DNA of 64,000 nucleotides from Gigaspora margarita (lineage: Eukaryota > Glomeromycota > Glomeromycetes > Diversisporales > Gigasporaceae). The notes under the pieces are model-generated. The model had not been told where the DNA came from. It worked only from the letters and a program-made list of their open reading frames with translations, and ran no database searches. The stretch covers positions 328,848-392,847 of the forward strand of contig WTPW01000083.1 in NCBI GenBank assembly GCA_009809945.1, in the 5' to 3' direction. Positions 11,920 to 24,285 of the stretch are shown here, one piece after another; position 1 is the stretch's first letter; every line of letters starts with the position of its first letter. The position numbers were made by a program, and so were the translations under genes.

Positions 11920-12300
11920 TGACCACAATATGTAGTTAAAATGAAATGAATTGCATAGAAATTATTGTATTTCTATTGCAAGTCACTATAAAAAAATCTA
12001 TTGCAAGATTACATACTATTTGGTAATAGTTAAGTCTGGGATAGCTTGCATTGGAATTGTTGTGTTTCTATCATGATTTACTGTGAATTATTCTGTTACA
12101 GAACTTACTATTCAGATGACTACAATATATGATTAATATGAGTTGGTTTGCATTGAAATGAATATGATTTCTATTATGAACAACTAAAAAATTTTATTAA
12201 GAACTTGCAATTTTGATAACTACAATAAGATGTTAAGGTGAGTTAGTTTACATTAGAATAATCATAATTTCTATTGTGAGCATTGTTACAGAACTTACTG
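11920..12300. repeat. Tandem repeat, about 115-bp unit, three to four copies
   Basis: Diverged units share the words GACTACAATAT, GAGTTGGTTTGCATTG, TTTCTATCATGA and CTGTTACAGAACTT in fixed order. The same family forms a longer array at 37060-37680. Non-coding. Confidence 0.65.
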
Positions 12301-13558
12301 CACTCTCTACAAGTGCACACCCTCTAAATGCATGCTCAAGTTCTGGCCCAAATATATACTTGCCTCTATAAATACACTTTCTCTTATTGATCTCTAAATG
12401 CATATTGTTAAAGCTTAGCCCCAAGAGCATGCACTTATGGAAGTTTTACTATATTATTCTTTTGATATGCAATATATAGTTCACTAATATGTATATATAT
12501 TCTATTTCAAACTGCTACAATAGTTATTTAGCAAACAAATTTTTTGATCCAGTTTTTACTACTATATATTGTAGTCTTCTAATTCTATTATTTTTATATA
12601 TTTAATTAAAACAGAAAAGTAGCTACTAGCTAATAATGTTACTTACTCTTTTACTATTATAATAATACCTAAAGCAATTTTATTATAAATTTTTTGAGTA
12701 CAGTTCAGTTCAATTTATAGCAAAATTATTTATAATATTTTCTGTAAACTGCATATTTTTTAATTAAATTTATTTTTAAGACTTTAGCTAACCACATTCA
12801 TCCAACTTATATTTAGTTATATTTTTTATTATTTAATATTATATTTAATATATTATTAAAAACATTATACTAAACATTTTTTATACTTTTGATAGAACCA
12901 AATAAAATATCTTTTACAACTTTAACAATTTATTTAATATTTGTCAATAATCTATATGAATAATATTCTAACTAGAATTTTTAATAATTATAGTATTTAT
13001 AAATTGTACTTAAATATCAAGTAAATTAATATAATAGACTAAATGATGTTTTTTAAAATTTTATATTTATTGAACTGGATTAATGCAAATAAATAAATTA
13101 AAATATAATATAACATGAACATTAATAATCCTAAATAGCTTATTAACTAAAAATAAATTAATTGCTGATTCACATAAGAAGGATAGTATTTCATAAGCGC
13201 AAATTACTATTAAATTTATTTTAATTATGAAATCTTTTTTTCCTCTATAACTAACTTTTTTTTTATTATGTTAATGTAATTGATCTTCTAATTGAAAAAT
13301 GTAGAGAATACTTTTTTATATATAATGTAAAAAAAATTTTGAAATTGGTTTGGTAAATAAAAAGATATTGATATTTTATTTTTTCTAACTATATAGAATT
13401 TTTATAAGTATAGAGAAAAAAAAGATTTTATTTATATATAACAAACATAGTAAATTATACTTTCATAATTTATAAAATCCTATCATACATATGTGGATTG
13501 TGAATTAATATTTATTTAACTAGATTAATATGAAATTATGTTATAATAAAATAAGAGA
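12301..13558. other. AT-rich spacer, no gene seen
   Basis: No coding signal. Around 12300-12440 a weak inverted pair (GTGCA...CATGCTC and GAGCATGCAC) could be a decayed foldback element. Confidence 0.45.
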
Positions 13559-13627
13559 TTTTAAAAAAAAATTGCTATTTTCACCATAGCTATATAAGAT
13601 TTTTTATTTTTAGAATTAATATAATAT

Positions 13628-13872
13628 GGGGGACATCAATAGAAAAGGGACAAATCTTTTCTAAGTAAAAGTTTTACAACTTTAAGTTAAAATAACTTAA
13701 CAACTATTTAACCAAATTTAATCAAATTTTTTATTTTAATTTTTTATAGTTATAGAATTAAAACAAAAAAAACTTTATTAAATTTGATTTGTTAGTTGTC
13801 AAGATATTTTAATTAAAAATTTAAAAAAAAGTTACTAAAAATGATTTGTCTCTTTTCTATTGATGTCCCTCC
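13628..13872. mobile_element. 245-bp foldback element, GGGGGACATCAATAG termini
   Basis: Almost the whole element is an inverted repeat (GGGGGACATCAATAGAAAAG against its inverse at the right end). The middle resembles the palindromic unit of the 49970-51250 array. It interrupts the left arm of the long-TIR element. Flanking ATAT on both sides is a possible 4-bp duplication. A relative lies at 52225-52471. Confidence 0.7.
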
Positions 13873-14030
13873 ATATATCTAATTCTACTTCTAACTTTAA
13901 TTCTAACCCTAACTATAACCCTAAAAACTAATAAAGTAACCTTCTTTGGCTTTTAATTAAAAGTTGTAGAGCTCATTTTCCTGATTCTAATGGCAATTAA
14001 ATCATTAAAATTGGCCTAGTGGTTTCCAAG

Positions 14031-15097
14031 TAGGCTTTTGCATAGGCCGGGTAGAGCCGGGTACTAGTGATACCCTTACTCTATCCATTTGTACATGGGC
14101 CCATTTTATAAGCCCTACCCTTATCCTAGGGCTCAATTTCCAATGACCATGCCTGGTCCATTAGGCTATGGGTACCCTTTGGACTGCCCATAGGTCTCAA
14201 TTATTATTGCTTAACAATGTAACTGTTGATTTTCTATTTGTACTAAAAGAATATAAAGAGAATCGCATATCTATACTTACTAAATTATATCAGATTATTA
14301 TAAAGATCTAAATAGAATTCTTAAAATTTTACTAATTAGGAGTTTCAATAGAATCTTATTTTATTTTCTGATTTATTTAAAAAAATCCTACTTATTTCGA
14401 AATATGTAACTTATTTAGTAATTTTGAAACCTCTCAAAATATCTATTGCCTTAAATTAAAATTACTATCGAAATCAATAGTTGTAGTAGAGTGTTCTTAT
14501 AAATGATTTTATTGCAAATAAATTTCATCAAGACATAAAAATTTTCAGATTTTGCTAGTTTGTTTTTTAAAGTATTATCTATATTAAAAGGGTTATTTAT
14601 ATTAACAGTCTTATTGTAACTATCTGTAGGGTCACTCATATTGGCAGAAATAAGATTGTTTGTTTTGATGTTTGATAGATATTAACATTAGTAAATTTTT
14701 TACTTTCAGTAAACTTAACTCTAATATACCATTAGTTTTTTGGTAACTTTACTGATATTAGTATGTTGGACGACAGCAATTTAGTACATTATGCATTAGT
14801 TATCGTTATTAGTAATTATTGGGTTAAATTTTTTAAAACTGAAAAAATTTGTATATATATATATATTTACCATATGCCAGATTATGATTAGTTGTTAAGC
14901 ACGTGAATATTTTAATAGGTACCTGTGAGCCAAAAGGGCAGAGTAGCGATATTACCCTAGCCCTACCCATCTGTGTAATAGCTTAGTACCTGGAGCCCTT
15001 ACCCTTACCTGGGGGCTCAAAAATCAATACCCTGGCCCAGCACTTGTAGTACTACCCATGGGTACCCGTGGGTAGCCCAGGCCCATGCAGAAGCCTA
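14031..15097. mobile_element. hAT-like element, 1067 bp, GC-richer ends
   Basis: TIRs TAGGCTTTTGCATAGGCC (left) and TAGGCTTCTGCATGGGCC (right, reverse strand). It sits in the sequence ATCCCAAG of the long-TIR element, giving TTTCCAAG at 14023-14030 and ATCCCAAG at 15098-15105 (6 of 8 match). Uninterrupted copies near 30268 show the expected empty site. The sub-terminal DNA is full of GGGTAC and GGGCTC words in both orientations. The interior is AT-rich without a transposase. Confidence 0.75.
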
Positions 15098-15769
15098 ATC
15101 CCAAGATACTTGGGATCAAAGAAAAGAACATAAGATCACAAATTTACTATTACACAAAGCTAAAAAGGTTGTCAAACGAAAAATCATGATTTGCACAGAA
15201 TTTTATTATTATAATTGACTTTGGGCTCTTAAGTAAATTTATTCTTTGACTCAAAAAAATTCTAGTTTCATAAGGCATATTTTATTATTTTATTAGTAAA
15301 ATTTTTCATTATGATAAAAAACATTTCAAAACATATATAAAGCAAAACAAATCAGTCAGAAAAAAGCCATCAATAAAAAATCATAATTTGCACAGAATTT
15401 TATTATCACAGTTGACTTTGGACTCTTAAGTAAAGTTGTTCTTTGGCTCAAAATAATGCTAGTTTCTTAGTAAAATTTTTTACTACAATAAAAACAACTT
15501 TTTAAAATATATATAAAAAAAATAAATAGTTTGTGTAATAGCGAATTTGCTGATTCTTATATTCTCTTCTTTAATCCCAAGTATCTTGGGATCCACTGGG
15601 CTGATTTTGATGATTTAACTGCCATTAGAATCAAAAAAATGAGCTCTACTTATTAGTTTTAGAATTAGAGTTAGATTAAGATTAGAATTAGATTTTGATT
15701 TATTATTTTGAATACTAAAAATAAAATTTTTTGTATAACCATGGTGGAAATAGCAATTCCCTTTTAAAA

Positions 15770-16560
15770 TTAAGTTTTTTATTATCTATTTTAGTTAAAA
15801 TAAGTATTATATCATTTTATTAAAGTTATTAAATATTTTAGTTTATTTATAATCAAATTATAAATGATTTTATTATAATTATATTTACTATTAATTATAT
15901 TTTAAACTAATTTTAAAATGTAAATTACTAATATAATTTAATTACTGGCTTTTCAAATTACTGTAATCAGCTAATTTATGCTTACATATTATATAAAAAT
16001 TTGAAAACTAATATCAACTAAGCTTGGCAAAAAAAATATATTAATCTAATTTTATTCTATTAAAGTTTAATATGTATTATCTATGTTTTTCAAGCTTTGA
16101 ATAAAGATACTCAATAATTTTCTTTGTTAACTTAAATATCTATGATTATTTTAGAATTTTATTAATTTATAGTAATAATAATAGCTTTGAACATTGAAAA
16201 TAATTATTTAAAATTTTATTAATTTATAGAAATAAATAATAAATAGCTTTGAATATTGAAAATAATTATTAAAAAGATAGTTAAAACCTAAATATTTATT
16301 GCATGCTCAACCAACAGGAAGATTTTATATAATTATGGATAATAAAAATAGAAACTAGTAAATTAAAATATATTTGTACTTGTACTTTAATAAATTTATA
16401 TTTCTGATATATACTAACTAAACAACTATATACTGTCACTACAATAGTTAATAAGTTTGCAATAAAATTTTTATAGCAAACATAAAAATAATTTTAATAC
16501 AAAAATTAATTCACTTATAATATGCACAACAATTGTCATTATTTTTTATAGCTAAAATGT
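15770..16560. other. AT-rich spacer, no gene seen
   Basis: No coding signal. AATTTTATTAATTTATAG is tandemly duplicated near 16155 and 16210. Confidence 0.45.
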
Positions 16561-16656
16561 TTACAGTAAATTATAGTTACAGTAAATTATAGTTACAGTA
16601 AATTATAGTTACAGTAAATTATAGTTACAGTAAATTATAGTTACAGTAAATTATAG
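16561..16656. repeat. Six perfect 16-bp tandem repeats
   Basis: TTACAGTAAATTATAG is repeated six times without a mismatch, with a partial copy before and after. Perfect copies imply recent expansion or active homogenisation, in contrast to the decayed surroundings. Confidence 0.95.
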
Positions 16657-16859
16657 TATTGTAGAATTTGCAATTGTATTCCAATGCAAAATGTGTATTA
16701 TAATAGCAAGTTTATAGCAAAATTTTTATGATAGAATTTATAACTAGATTCCAATACAACTTCAACTGCATATGTGTATTATCATAGTTGTTTGTAATTT
16801 TTGTAACAAATTTCTTACAATAAGTTATGATAGAATAATTTCAATATATACAGTATACT

Positions 16860-17194
16860 TTAGTCCTAAGGGTGGTGATTAGCATCTGGTACGAACTCCA
16901 GGTTTAGAAACTGGTGGCTGTACCAGTGATACAAGATGGGTTGGCAGGCAGATCAGAGACCAGAGGGTTTAAATAGGCAATGCTAGTATGCGGGTTGCAG
17001 GTATGGCAGCTAGTGTAGGACCCTCGGGTGGCTACTTAAATAGGCAACCAAAAGTTGCAGGTGTGGCTAGTTGTACTCTCATCAATGTAACAAATGCCGG
17101 TATTCCCTTAAGTGGATACCAACGGCCCTAATATCTTGAATAAAAAAATTCCCAGTTCCCGAAGACGGACACTTTAAAAAAAAAATATATATAT
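16860..17194 (+). mobile_element. 5'-truncated SINE copy
   Basis: Matches the 3' third of the 3170-4144 element, including CCAGAGGGTTTAAATAG and AGTTGCAGGTGTGGCTAG. It ends in CTTGAATAAAA plus an A-run. A perfect 16-bp duplication flanks it (16844-16859 and 17195-17210, ATATATACAGTATACT). The tRNA head is missing, as expected after incomplete reverse transcription. Confidence 0.85.
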
Positions 17195-17210
17195 ATATAT
17201 ACAGTATACT

Positions 17211-17449
17211 AATACAACCTAACTTTGATAACTAGTCTTTGCTAATTTTAGCAATTTGAAGTTGCACTTATTAGTTATATACTAAAGTAATTATTATTAT
17301 ATAAAGATGCAGGTTTATATAATACATTATGCTAGATAATATTACATTATGCAATACAAAGACAAAAAAACCTATATTTGTACATTTTCACCTATTACTA
17401 TACAATAATGCCCATTACTTAAAATTTTACTAATTTATTATAATTTTAA
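17211..17449. other. Spacer, no gene seen
   Basis: AT-rich with no coding signal. ACATTATGC occurs three times between 17320 and 17355. Confidence 0.4.
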
Positions 17450-17632
17450 TATTAAATTGGTATATTTGATTTTACTTTTCTTAAAATTTGATAAAAAGTT
17501 GCTTAATTTTAGATATTTTTGAGTATTTTGTTCAGATCTTTTCTATTTATAGTAAATTTTATGCAGATTTTTCTTTTTTTAGTAATTTTATAATTAATCT
17601 AACCTATTTATATATCTTTTAGGGTCCTGCAC
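17450..17632. mobile_element. Decayed relative of the 44720 miniature element
   Basis: On this strand 17500-17632 parallels the reverse complement of 44720-44900: CAGATCTTTTCTATTTATAG, then a T-run, TAATTTTATAATTAATCTAACC, ending in AGGGTCCT. The left TIR is no longer recognisable. Confidence 0.5.
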
Positions 17633-17756
17633 TGACTGATACCAGGCTTTTCATGCTCACTTATTTAACACAATATTAAATCTAACTGTTTTTGGTTCAT
17701 ATTTTTATTAAATTATACAAAATGATATTATTTCTACTTATACAGTATTTATAAGT

Positions 17757-17937
17757 TATTGTATGGTGGATGAAAAAATATCGGTACGGTGGTATGGGTG
17801 TATATCAGTTATCAGATCAAATATCTGTCAGAGGTATATGGCCGCAATGTGGCCCTTATATCTCTGACAGGTATTTGGTTCGATCACTGACATATATCTA
17901 TACCATTGTGTCAATTTTTTATCCATTCATACAATAA
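17757..17937. mobile_element. Foldback element with TGTATGGTGGATGAAAAAAT end
   Basis: About 180 bp, palindromic over nearly its full length: the left arm from 17760 pairs with the right arm to 17934. The centre is near GGCCGCAATGTGGCC (17840-17854). Probably a non-autonomous TIR element; no clear target duplication. Confidence 0.65.
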
Positions 17938-17951
17938 TGGTATTATTGTCT

Positions 17952-18128
17952 AGCTGTTGTTACATACTGCTGCACCAAAATTTTGATCACACGTATTTGT
18001 ACGGTTGAATTTTATAATTCTTGTTAGATAGAGCTGATTATAATATCGGATCTGTCTAATAGGAATTTTAAAACTCAACCGTACAAATATGATCAAAATT
18101 TTGGTATGGCAGTAACAACATTGCTGTA
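17952..18128. mobile_element. Foldback element next to the previous one
   Basis: The arms share ACCAAAATTTTGATCA and TTTGTACGGTTGA in inverted orientation (left 17975-18010, right 18075-18110). The outer ends read CTGTTGTTAC against a related inverse. It lies 15 bp from the preceding foldback, suggesting an insertion hotspot. Confidence 0.65.
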
Positions 18129-18129
18129 C

Positions 18130-20540
18130 AATAAAGTAATATATCCATTTACTTTTCTATGCCTATCATTGAAATAATTGTATAAAATAAAGACTGAAAA
18201 AGTATACTATTATGCTTAATCTAGAAATTTATTAAATTTTTTTTATTCTCTTGTATTACAGTATTCGCAAAGTACCTTGGGTGCAGATTTGAATTCAGAT
18301 TAGCTGTCAGTTACAAAATTTTACCAACATTAAAGTTATGTAATAATACTTTTTTAATATGTTTTGAAGGAAATGTTCAATCAGAAATAACACTTTTAAC
18401 TCGCAAGTAGCAAAATGAGCTGAATAAACAATATACTTATAATTAATAATAAACTTAATTCTAAGGCTACACAATGTCAATTTTTTGGTTTGCATTACTT
18501 AAAGTCCTATTTTTACAATTTTCTCAATATTTTTTTTTGTTTTTTTTTAGTTTCCAATTGTAATAATTGTTCCATTTTTAACAACTATTTTTTCTAGCTA
18601 TTTTTATTTAGTGCTATCTAATGATTACTTTAATTTCCCATAAAATAAAAAAAATTCTGTTCGTCCATCCCAAATTTTGAAATTTTCATAACACAAAACA
18701 AAAAACCAATTTTGCATGCCCTAATAAAAGAACCAAAATCAATTATGAGATGTAATATCAGTGAGTCGAATTATGTAAATATTTACTAACACCATTAGTT
18801 ATGAGATATTAATCACTTATTTATCCCAACCAGTAATTACAATGCATATATACACCAAGTTCTTTATTTTTATTCATAAGTAACAAAACATACAAGTAAT
18901 TAATATGATAATAATAACTCAGGAACTACCAATATTTTTTGCCATGTGATTAAGTAGGTTATATGAGATCACAAATTACCTGAAACCAAGCCAGAATATA
19001 ACTCAATTTGGTTTGATTAATTAAATTATCAATTTAAGAGTTAGTTTATTAAACAATGCAAAAAGGGCATCAATAAGGTATTAACTTAAGGTTATGTAAC
19101 ATGAGCATAACAATAACAGTTTTTAAAAGATCAATTAGATATTAAAAGATAACAATTGACAAATGCAACATTAATAAGTGATTCATAGTGATAAATAAGA
19201 TCAATCCAGTATAACAATAAGAATGATAAGGTTTTATAATATGATTTTGTCATTAAGGCTTTGAAAATCAATTATGCTAAAATAACTAATAAAAATAGAG
19301 CTATTTGCTCTATAATTCAAAAGCTTACAAGATATTTTTTACTGTTAAATTAAATATAAATAACCTGCCACTATCCCAATTATTATTCTGATTATAAGAT
19401 ACAAAAAAATTCTTAAAAATTAATTCTCATATGGTACTATAGTTGACTGAACATCATAATTTTTAACATGCATAGTAATTATTATTGGCATGCATATCAA
19501 TTACACTTAAATCTTATAATCTGTTCACTAAATATTCCAAAATAACATCATTAAAAACCATGTGACAACAATAACTCATGTGCGAAACTAATCCAATAAA
19601 TTGTAATGTTTTGATTAACCCAAAATTAGATATTTATATAGTACATATTTAATATAGCAGTAAAATTCTTTGAAGAACTTTTAAATAATTACTCTGAACT
19701 TCTTGACAACAAAGGAGATTTTAATATAATTATTAATATTAGCAAATTTTCAAACAATAAAATATTTAGAGCACTTTAGCAATTTTAAGATACAGTTCTT
19801 TAAATTTTTGTAAATTAGCAAAAATTAGTAAAGATAGGAATAATATTAAACCATTTGATCTAAAAATAATACTAGCAACAATCCAAAGTTACTATCAAGT
19901 AAGTTAATTTGTATTACAGTTTTTAAGTTTATATTAAGATACAAGAATAAACCTAAGCATGCTTAAAATTTAATAACAGACATATTTATAGAATAGTTTT
20001 AATTGAAAATAACAATGATTATTTATTTTTGAACTTAATGCTTATTGTTATGAATTTATTTTTACAGAATTGGCAAAATACCTTAAAACTTACCTTGTCA
20101 AAAGCTTATCGGCTTACTACAATCTATCAAAAAAGCTTCCAGAATGAAAAATTTAAAGAATCACAAAAATAATGCAATGGTATTGTAGTAAAGTAACCCA
20201 ATAAGATTTTTGATTCAGAAAACTTTAACTCACTTCAAGACAATGCTTTAGTCTCACATATTAGTCAAAATTATTTATAAACAGAAGAAATAAAAATTTG
20301 GAACCATGTTATCGAATCAGAAGTTGCTCAAAATTCTTATCTACCATCCAATTCTATGACTGGTCACATGTGAATTTTAGTTTTGAGACTACTTTATGAA
20401 ATGTCTCTTGTTCATTATTTTTAAATGTCTAGAGTAGATGTTATCAATAAAGTACAACCATGTTAGCAAATTTTAGAAAAAAATCTTTGGAATAATATAA
20501 CAAAAGTACCTGTAATTCCAAATCATCTAGTATCATCAAT
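18130..20540. other. AT-rich spacer, no gene seen
   Basis: I found no coding pattern in either orientation longer than chance ORFs, and no repeat with clear ends. Confidence 0.45.
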
Positions 20541-20542
20541 AA

Positions 20543-20845
20543 TTCTTCTACCCAATACTTATATTGCTGATCAGAGTAACAGAACCATTTTCAATAGTTA
20601 TTAGTGATGAGCATGCAGCTGAAATTGTTTATAGATTGATAAAAGGACATGCATATTCAGTAATGAATGATCCACAAGAATTTAAATTACTTTCTTGTAG
20701 AAACAGGGATAACTTTACTAAAGATTCATTTTGGAATCTACATATTAAACAAACACATCTTATTGTAAACGTAAAGATTAAAGGTATTAGTAAAATTTTT
20801 TGTAGATTTAAATCTGCTGGATGTGATAAATTGGCAGAAGGTTAG
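20543..20845 (+). CDS. Short ORF, possibly a decayed exon
   Basis: An open frame of about 100 codons without an upstream in-frame ATG near its start; an internal ATG occurs about 36 codons in. The product has mixed charged and polar residues (EFKLLSCRNRDNFTKDSFW; SAGCDKLAEG at the end) and no recognised domain. Composition is more protein-like than surrounding frames. It lies about 400 bp upstream of the converging pseudogene at 21269-22087. It could be an exon fragment of a lost gene. Confidence 0.3.
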   Translation, partial: FFYPILILLIRVTEPFSIVISDEHAAEIVYRLIKGHAYSVMNDPQEFKLLSCRNRDNFTKDSFWNLHIKQTHLIVNVKIKGISKIFCRFKSAGCDKLAEG

Positions 20846-20849
20846 TATA

Positions 20850-21265
20850 CTACAAAAAGCTACAATAATAGTAGCAAATTTTATAAATTCAGGGATACTC
20901 TAAAAAATTTGTGTCAATAAGTTATTGATTTTGTTGTAATTAGTACATAATTATTAAACCCTTTTTTTTTTGATATTTTTATAGCAATTAATATTATATT
21001 TCATGTGCAATATAACTTTTTCAACACTTTATTAAACTTCATTTTATCCAATATGAATAATTTGCCTCATTTGCACAAAATATTCTTACCAAAAAAATAT
21101 TTCTTTCTATTAATAGTTCTTCACCAAAAAATTCTGAACATAAGTATATTTTTTCCTATAATTGTAATTCATTTTAATAATTTTCACAAATATGTTTAAT
21201 TTCATTTTTTTTAACAACCTTTTTTTCTCTTTTGCTTTAATTCTAGTACTTCTTTTTCATTTTTT
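20850..21265. other. Spacer between converging coding remnants
   Basis: AT-rich, no coding signal. It lies at the 3' sides of both the plus-strand ORF and the minus-strand pseudogene. Confidence 0.4.
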
Positions 21266-21268
21266 GGA

Positions 21269-22087
21269 CTATAAATCTTCTTCACATTCTTTATCCTCAA
21301 TATGAGTATCATTATCCAACTCATTCTTATCTTTGAAATCAGGTCTGTCATTTTTATTATCTTGATCATCCAATTCAATGTATTGGGTTGATTATATGAC
21401 TTTTTTTCATTTTCTTTACTGCAAGAACCAGTTTTAACACCAGCTTCAACCAAAGTTTCTATAGACTCAAAAGCACCAATATTACCAAATTTGTTTGAAA
21501 AAGCAGAAGATTCAGCATGTATAAGTAGTATGTGAGCAGAAACGGATTCAATATCATCGGCAATAATATCAATAATAGATCAATTCCTAGAATTTATCAA
21601 AGAAGAATTTTTGAAAGTGTTATAATTTAAAGTCAAGGTTCTTAAATAGTCAATATTGGTTGCTTTGATAATTATTTGACCAGATTATGAGAATTTAAAA
21701 AGCCTAAACATGAAATACATGTTTCTCAACTTAATATTCGAGCCTGAAATACCCAGATATTTTTTAAATCTAGTGTCCTGAGATGAATAAAGAACTATTA
21801 CCTGCATTTTTATAGCAGATAAACCAGCGACAGAGTTATATTCACACTTTCTTCCCCAAAATATACATAGTTCTCAACTTCTTTTGGATTCTGATTAACT
21901 GTCACAGAGATTATACAATGTGGGACATATTTAGAAACATCACTGACATCGAACTCACAGTGAGAATTCTTATTTTAATAATACTTGCATATAAAATAGT
22001 GATACACTGTTCTAAATTCTCAATCACATATGTTTCTGAAATAAGCACAAGATCACTAGGTATAACCAATTGAGGTTGCTCATTCAT
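21269..22087 (-). pseudogene. Decayed protein-coding gene, family not identified
   Basis: Starts at ATG 22087 (reverse strand), preceded by an in-frame stop, and runs to a TAG at 21269. About 270 codons are legible in four blocks joined by three frameshifts, with two in-frame stops (TAA and TGA). Legible words in order: MNEQPQLVIPSDLVLISETY, SDVSKYVPHCIISVTVNQN, VIVLYSSQDTRFKKYLG, SGQIIIKATNIDYLRTLTL, IIDIIADDIESVSAHILL, and an acidic tail (DNDTHIEDKECEEDL). Composition is clearly protein-like. There are no transmembrane segments and no motif I can assign. It looks like a member of a lineage-specific repeated family, but that is an impression, not a match. Confidence 0.7.
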
Positions 22088-22365
22088 AATGAAAAAATAT
22101 TTCTAATAATCTGAGTTATCTCTTTCAAAATTTTATACTTAGCAAAACCATATGAAAAAGATGATTGTTTTTTACAGATATAACAGCAACAGAAGCGCAA
22201 TATATAAAGGTATTTTTTTTATAATTTAGAATAACAAGGATAAGTATCATTTGGAACAGAATTTGACCTTTTTATAGAAAAAAGTTTCTAGCCAAAATTA
22301 GTATCCTGAGTCAGTTTTTAGATAATACAAAAGAAATTTTTATTTATTTTTGTCCAGAGGGTAGT
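22088..22365. other. Upstream region of the minus-strand pseudogene
   Basis: AT-rich, with no clear further exon and no convincing TATA element. Confidence 0.35.
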
Positions 22366-22369
22366 AGAG

Positions 22370-22590
22370 GACTTACATTCTATACTTAGTGATCAAAATG
22401 TCTAGATGATCCACATGTGATAAATTTGTTAAACAATTTGATTGGGTAAAACTCTAATACTATACTTACTTTGATCAAAATGTCCAGATGCTCTTCATGT
22501 AATAAATTCGCTAAACTATAATTGGGTAACCCTATAATACTAGACTTACTTTGATCACAATATCCAGATGTTCTCTACATAATGCAATAA
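22370..22590. repeat. Tandem repeat, about 81-bp unit, nearly three copies
   Basis: CTTACTTTGATCAAAATGTC-type words begin near 22385, 22466 and 22546, each followed by CCAGATG and AATAAATT-like tracts. Diverged and non-coding. Confidence 0.7.
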
Positions 22591-22749
22591 ATAAATAAAT
22601 AGGTAACTGTGTATACTAATCATAAATTTGATCAACCTTATCAGTTATTATAACTTTATTATATGAGAAACTAATCTTATTATATGAGAAATTATATAGT
22701 ATTTATTATTTTACTATATATATTTAATAATATAATATGTATTATATAA

Positions 22750-23080
22750 CGAGAATAAACTAGTCCTAAGGGAATTCCACAAGCATCCAGGACTAACCTT
22801 GACTGACTAATATAATGGAGAATTGTACTAGTGATACAAGTAGGATTGACAGGTAAAGCAGGGACCAGAGGGTTTAAATAGACAATGCTAATATGCAGTT
22901 TGCAGATATGGCAGCTAGTATAGAACCTTCAGGTATTACTTAAATAGGCAACTAAAAGTTGCAGATATGGCTAGTTGTACCTTCATCAATGTAACAAATG
23001 TCAGGTGGCCAAAGAGGCACTTTGATCCATTTGCTTAAATAAAAGCCTTTTTCCAAAGTGAAAACTTTGCCAAAAAAATA
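22750..23080 (+). mobile_element. 5'-truncated SINE copy
   Basis: Begins with ATAAACTAGTCCTAAGGG, as in the full-length element near 3811, and ends with AAAACTTTGCC plus an A-run. It has more C-to-T-type changes than the 16860 copy, so it is probably older. Flanks are AT microsatellite, so a target duplication cannot be called. Confidence 0.75.
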
Positions 23081-24282
23081 TATATATATTATATATATAT
23101 ATGTTTATATATGTATATATTATGTATATAGTATATATATGATTTTGTATAATTTGCTCAGGACATTAACAGCCCCTGTTAACCTAGTATTTACAATATA
23201 TATTAAAGTTATAATACAGAACAATCACCAAATTTACAAGTAACAACAGTGTAATACTAAACAATATATGATTACTAATTAAAATCCAAAATATAAACAT
23301 TAACACCTGATATCTTCAAGAAAATAATAAACTGAGCATGTAACAATTGTAATCATTAAAATGATCAAGTAACCTGACAATTTTAAGTAGTTAATACAAT
23401 TTTGAATCAAATTCGAAAAACTGTAAAAAAATCTTAAATGACTTGATACACAATTGATAACCTACTTAAAGTACACATAAAAAAATCAATACTATGAACA
23501 TACTATAACATTACAGAATCCCTTAAACATCAACCCCTACTGCAATAATCAGCAACTTAAAAGCATAGAACATCAGCATGCATGGCATACAAAATCACAA
23601 AGAAACAACCATATGATTAGTAGCACAAATAGTAAAATATTAAAAAACAGGCCCCATATTAATACAATTACAAATCAAATTCAAAAAATACAACATCAAT
23701 ACTAGTTAAAATAAAAAATCTTAAGTTATCTAATACATAATCAATAATCCAAATGGAATGCTAAATAAAACAAGTAAAAACAAGCTACAATATTAATACA
23801 TAAATACAATAAACAAAGAAAGCAAGATAATAAACAGTAAATACATACTGTAATATTATAGAACCCCTTAAATATTAATCACTACCGTGATAAACAGTAA
23901 CTCAAAATCATGTAACATCAGTACACATGGCACACAAAATCACAAGGAATGACCATCCAATCAGATGCCCAAAATCATGGACATTACTTAAATTGCCTAT
24001 AAACCATACACTTCATATTTTATACTCCGCTCCTGGTATATTCTAATTTTACAGATTGTCAACATGGAGATCTCAAACCTTATGCTGTAGATTCCACATT
24101 TGCTCAAGGTGCAATAATTACAAGTTTATACAATCATGTATATATGCTATTTGGAGCATAAATGCTCTTACAAGAATTAAGCCACCCAGAGTACATAATA
24201 ATACCATGGAAGAAAAGAAAAAACTTAAATAATTAGACAAATGCAAAAGTAAAAAGATACAAAAAAAAATTTATCATTACAA
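23081..24282. other. AT-rich spacer with a long imperfect duplication
   Basis: After an AT microsatellite (23080-23150) there is no gene. Two diverged blocks (about 23480-23660 and 23850-23960) share ATTACAGAATCCCTTAAA-like, CATGGCATACAAAATCACAA-like and neighbouring words, so this is an old direct duplication. Confidence 0.5.
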
Positions 24283-24285
24283 TAA

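Larger units (their letters stand above)
13567..15761. mobile_element. Long-TIR element, copy A, carrying two nested insertions
   Basis: Inverted ends of about 350 bp. The outer termini read TTGCTATTTTCACCATAG (left) and, on the reverse strand, TTGCTATTTCCACCATGG (right). Flanked by a perfect 8-bp duplication TTTTAAAA (13559-13566 and 15762-15769). The inverted arms include GAGCTCATTTT, CTGATTCTAATGG and the near-palindrome GATCCCAAGATACTTGGGAT. A 245-bp foldback (13628) and a 1067-bp hAT-like element (14031) are inserted in its left arm. Subtracting them leaves about 880 bp, close to copy B at 29890-30990 without its own insert. No transposase; the superfamily is uncertain. Confidence 0.75.

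Noticed and set aside
12248-12430. 60-codon minus-strand ORF
   Set aside because: Partly inside a tandem repeat, no motif, length expected by chance.
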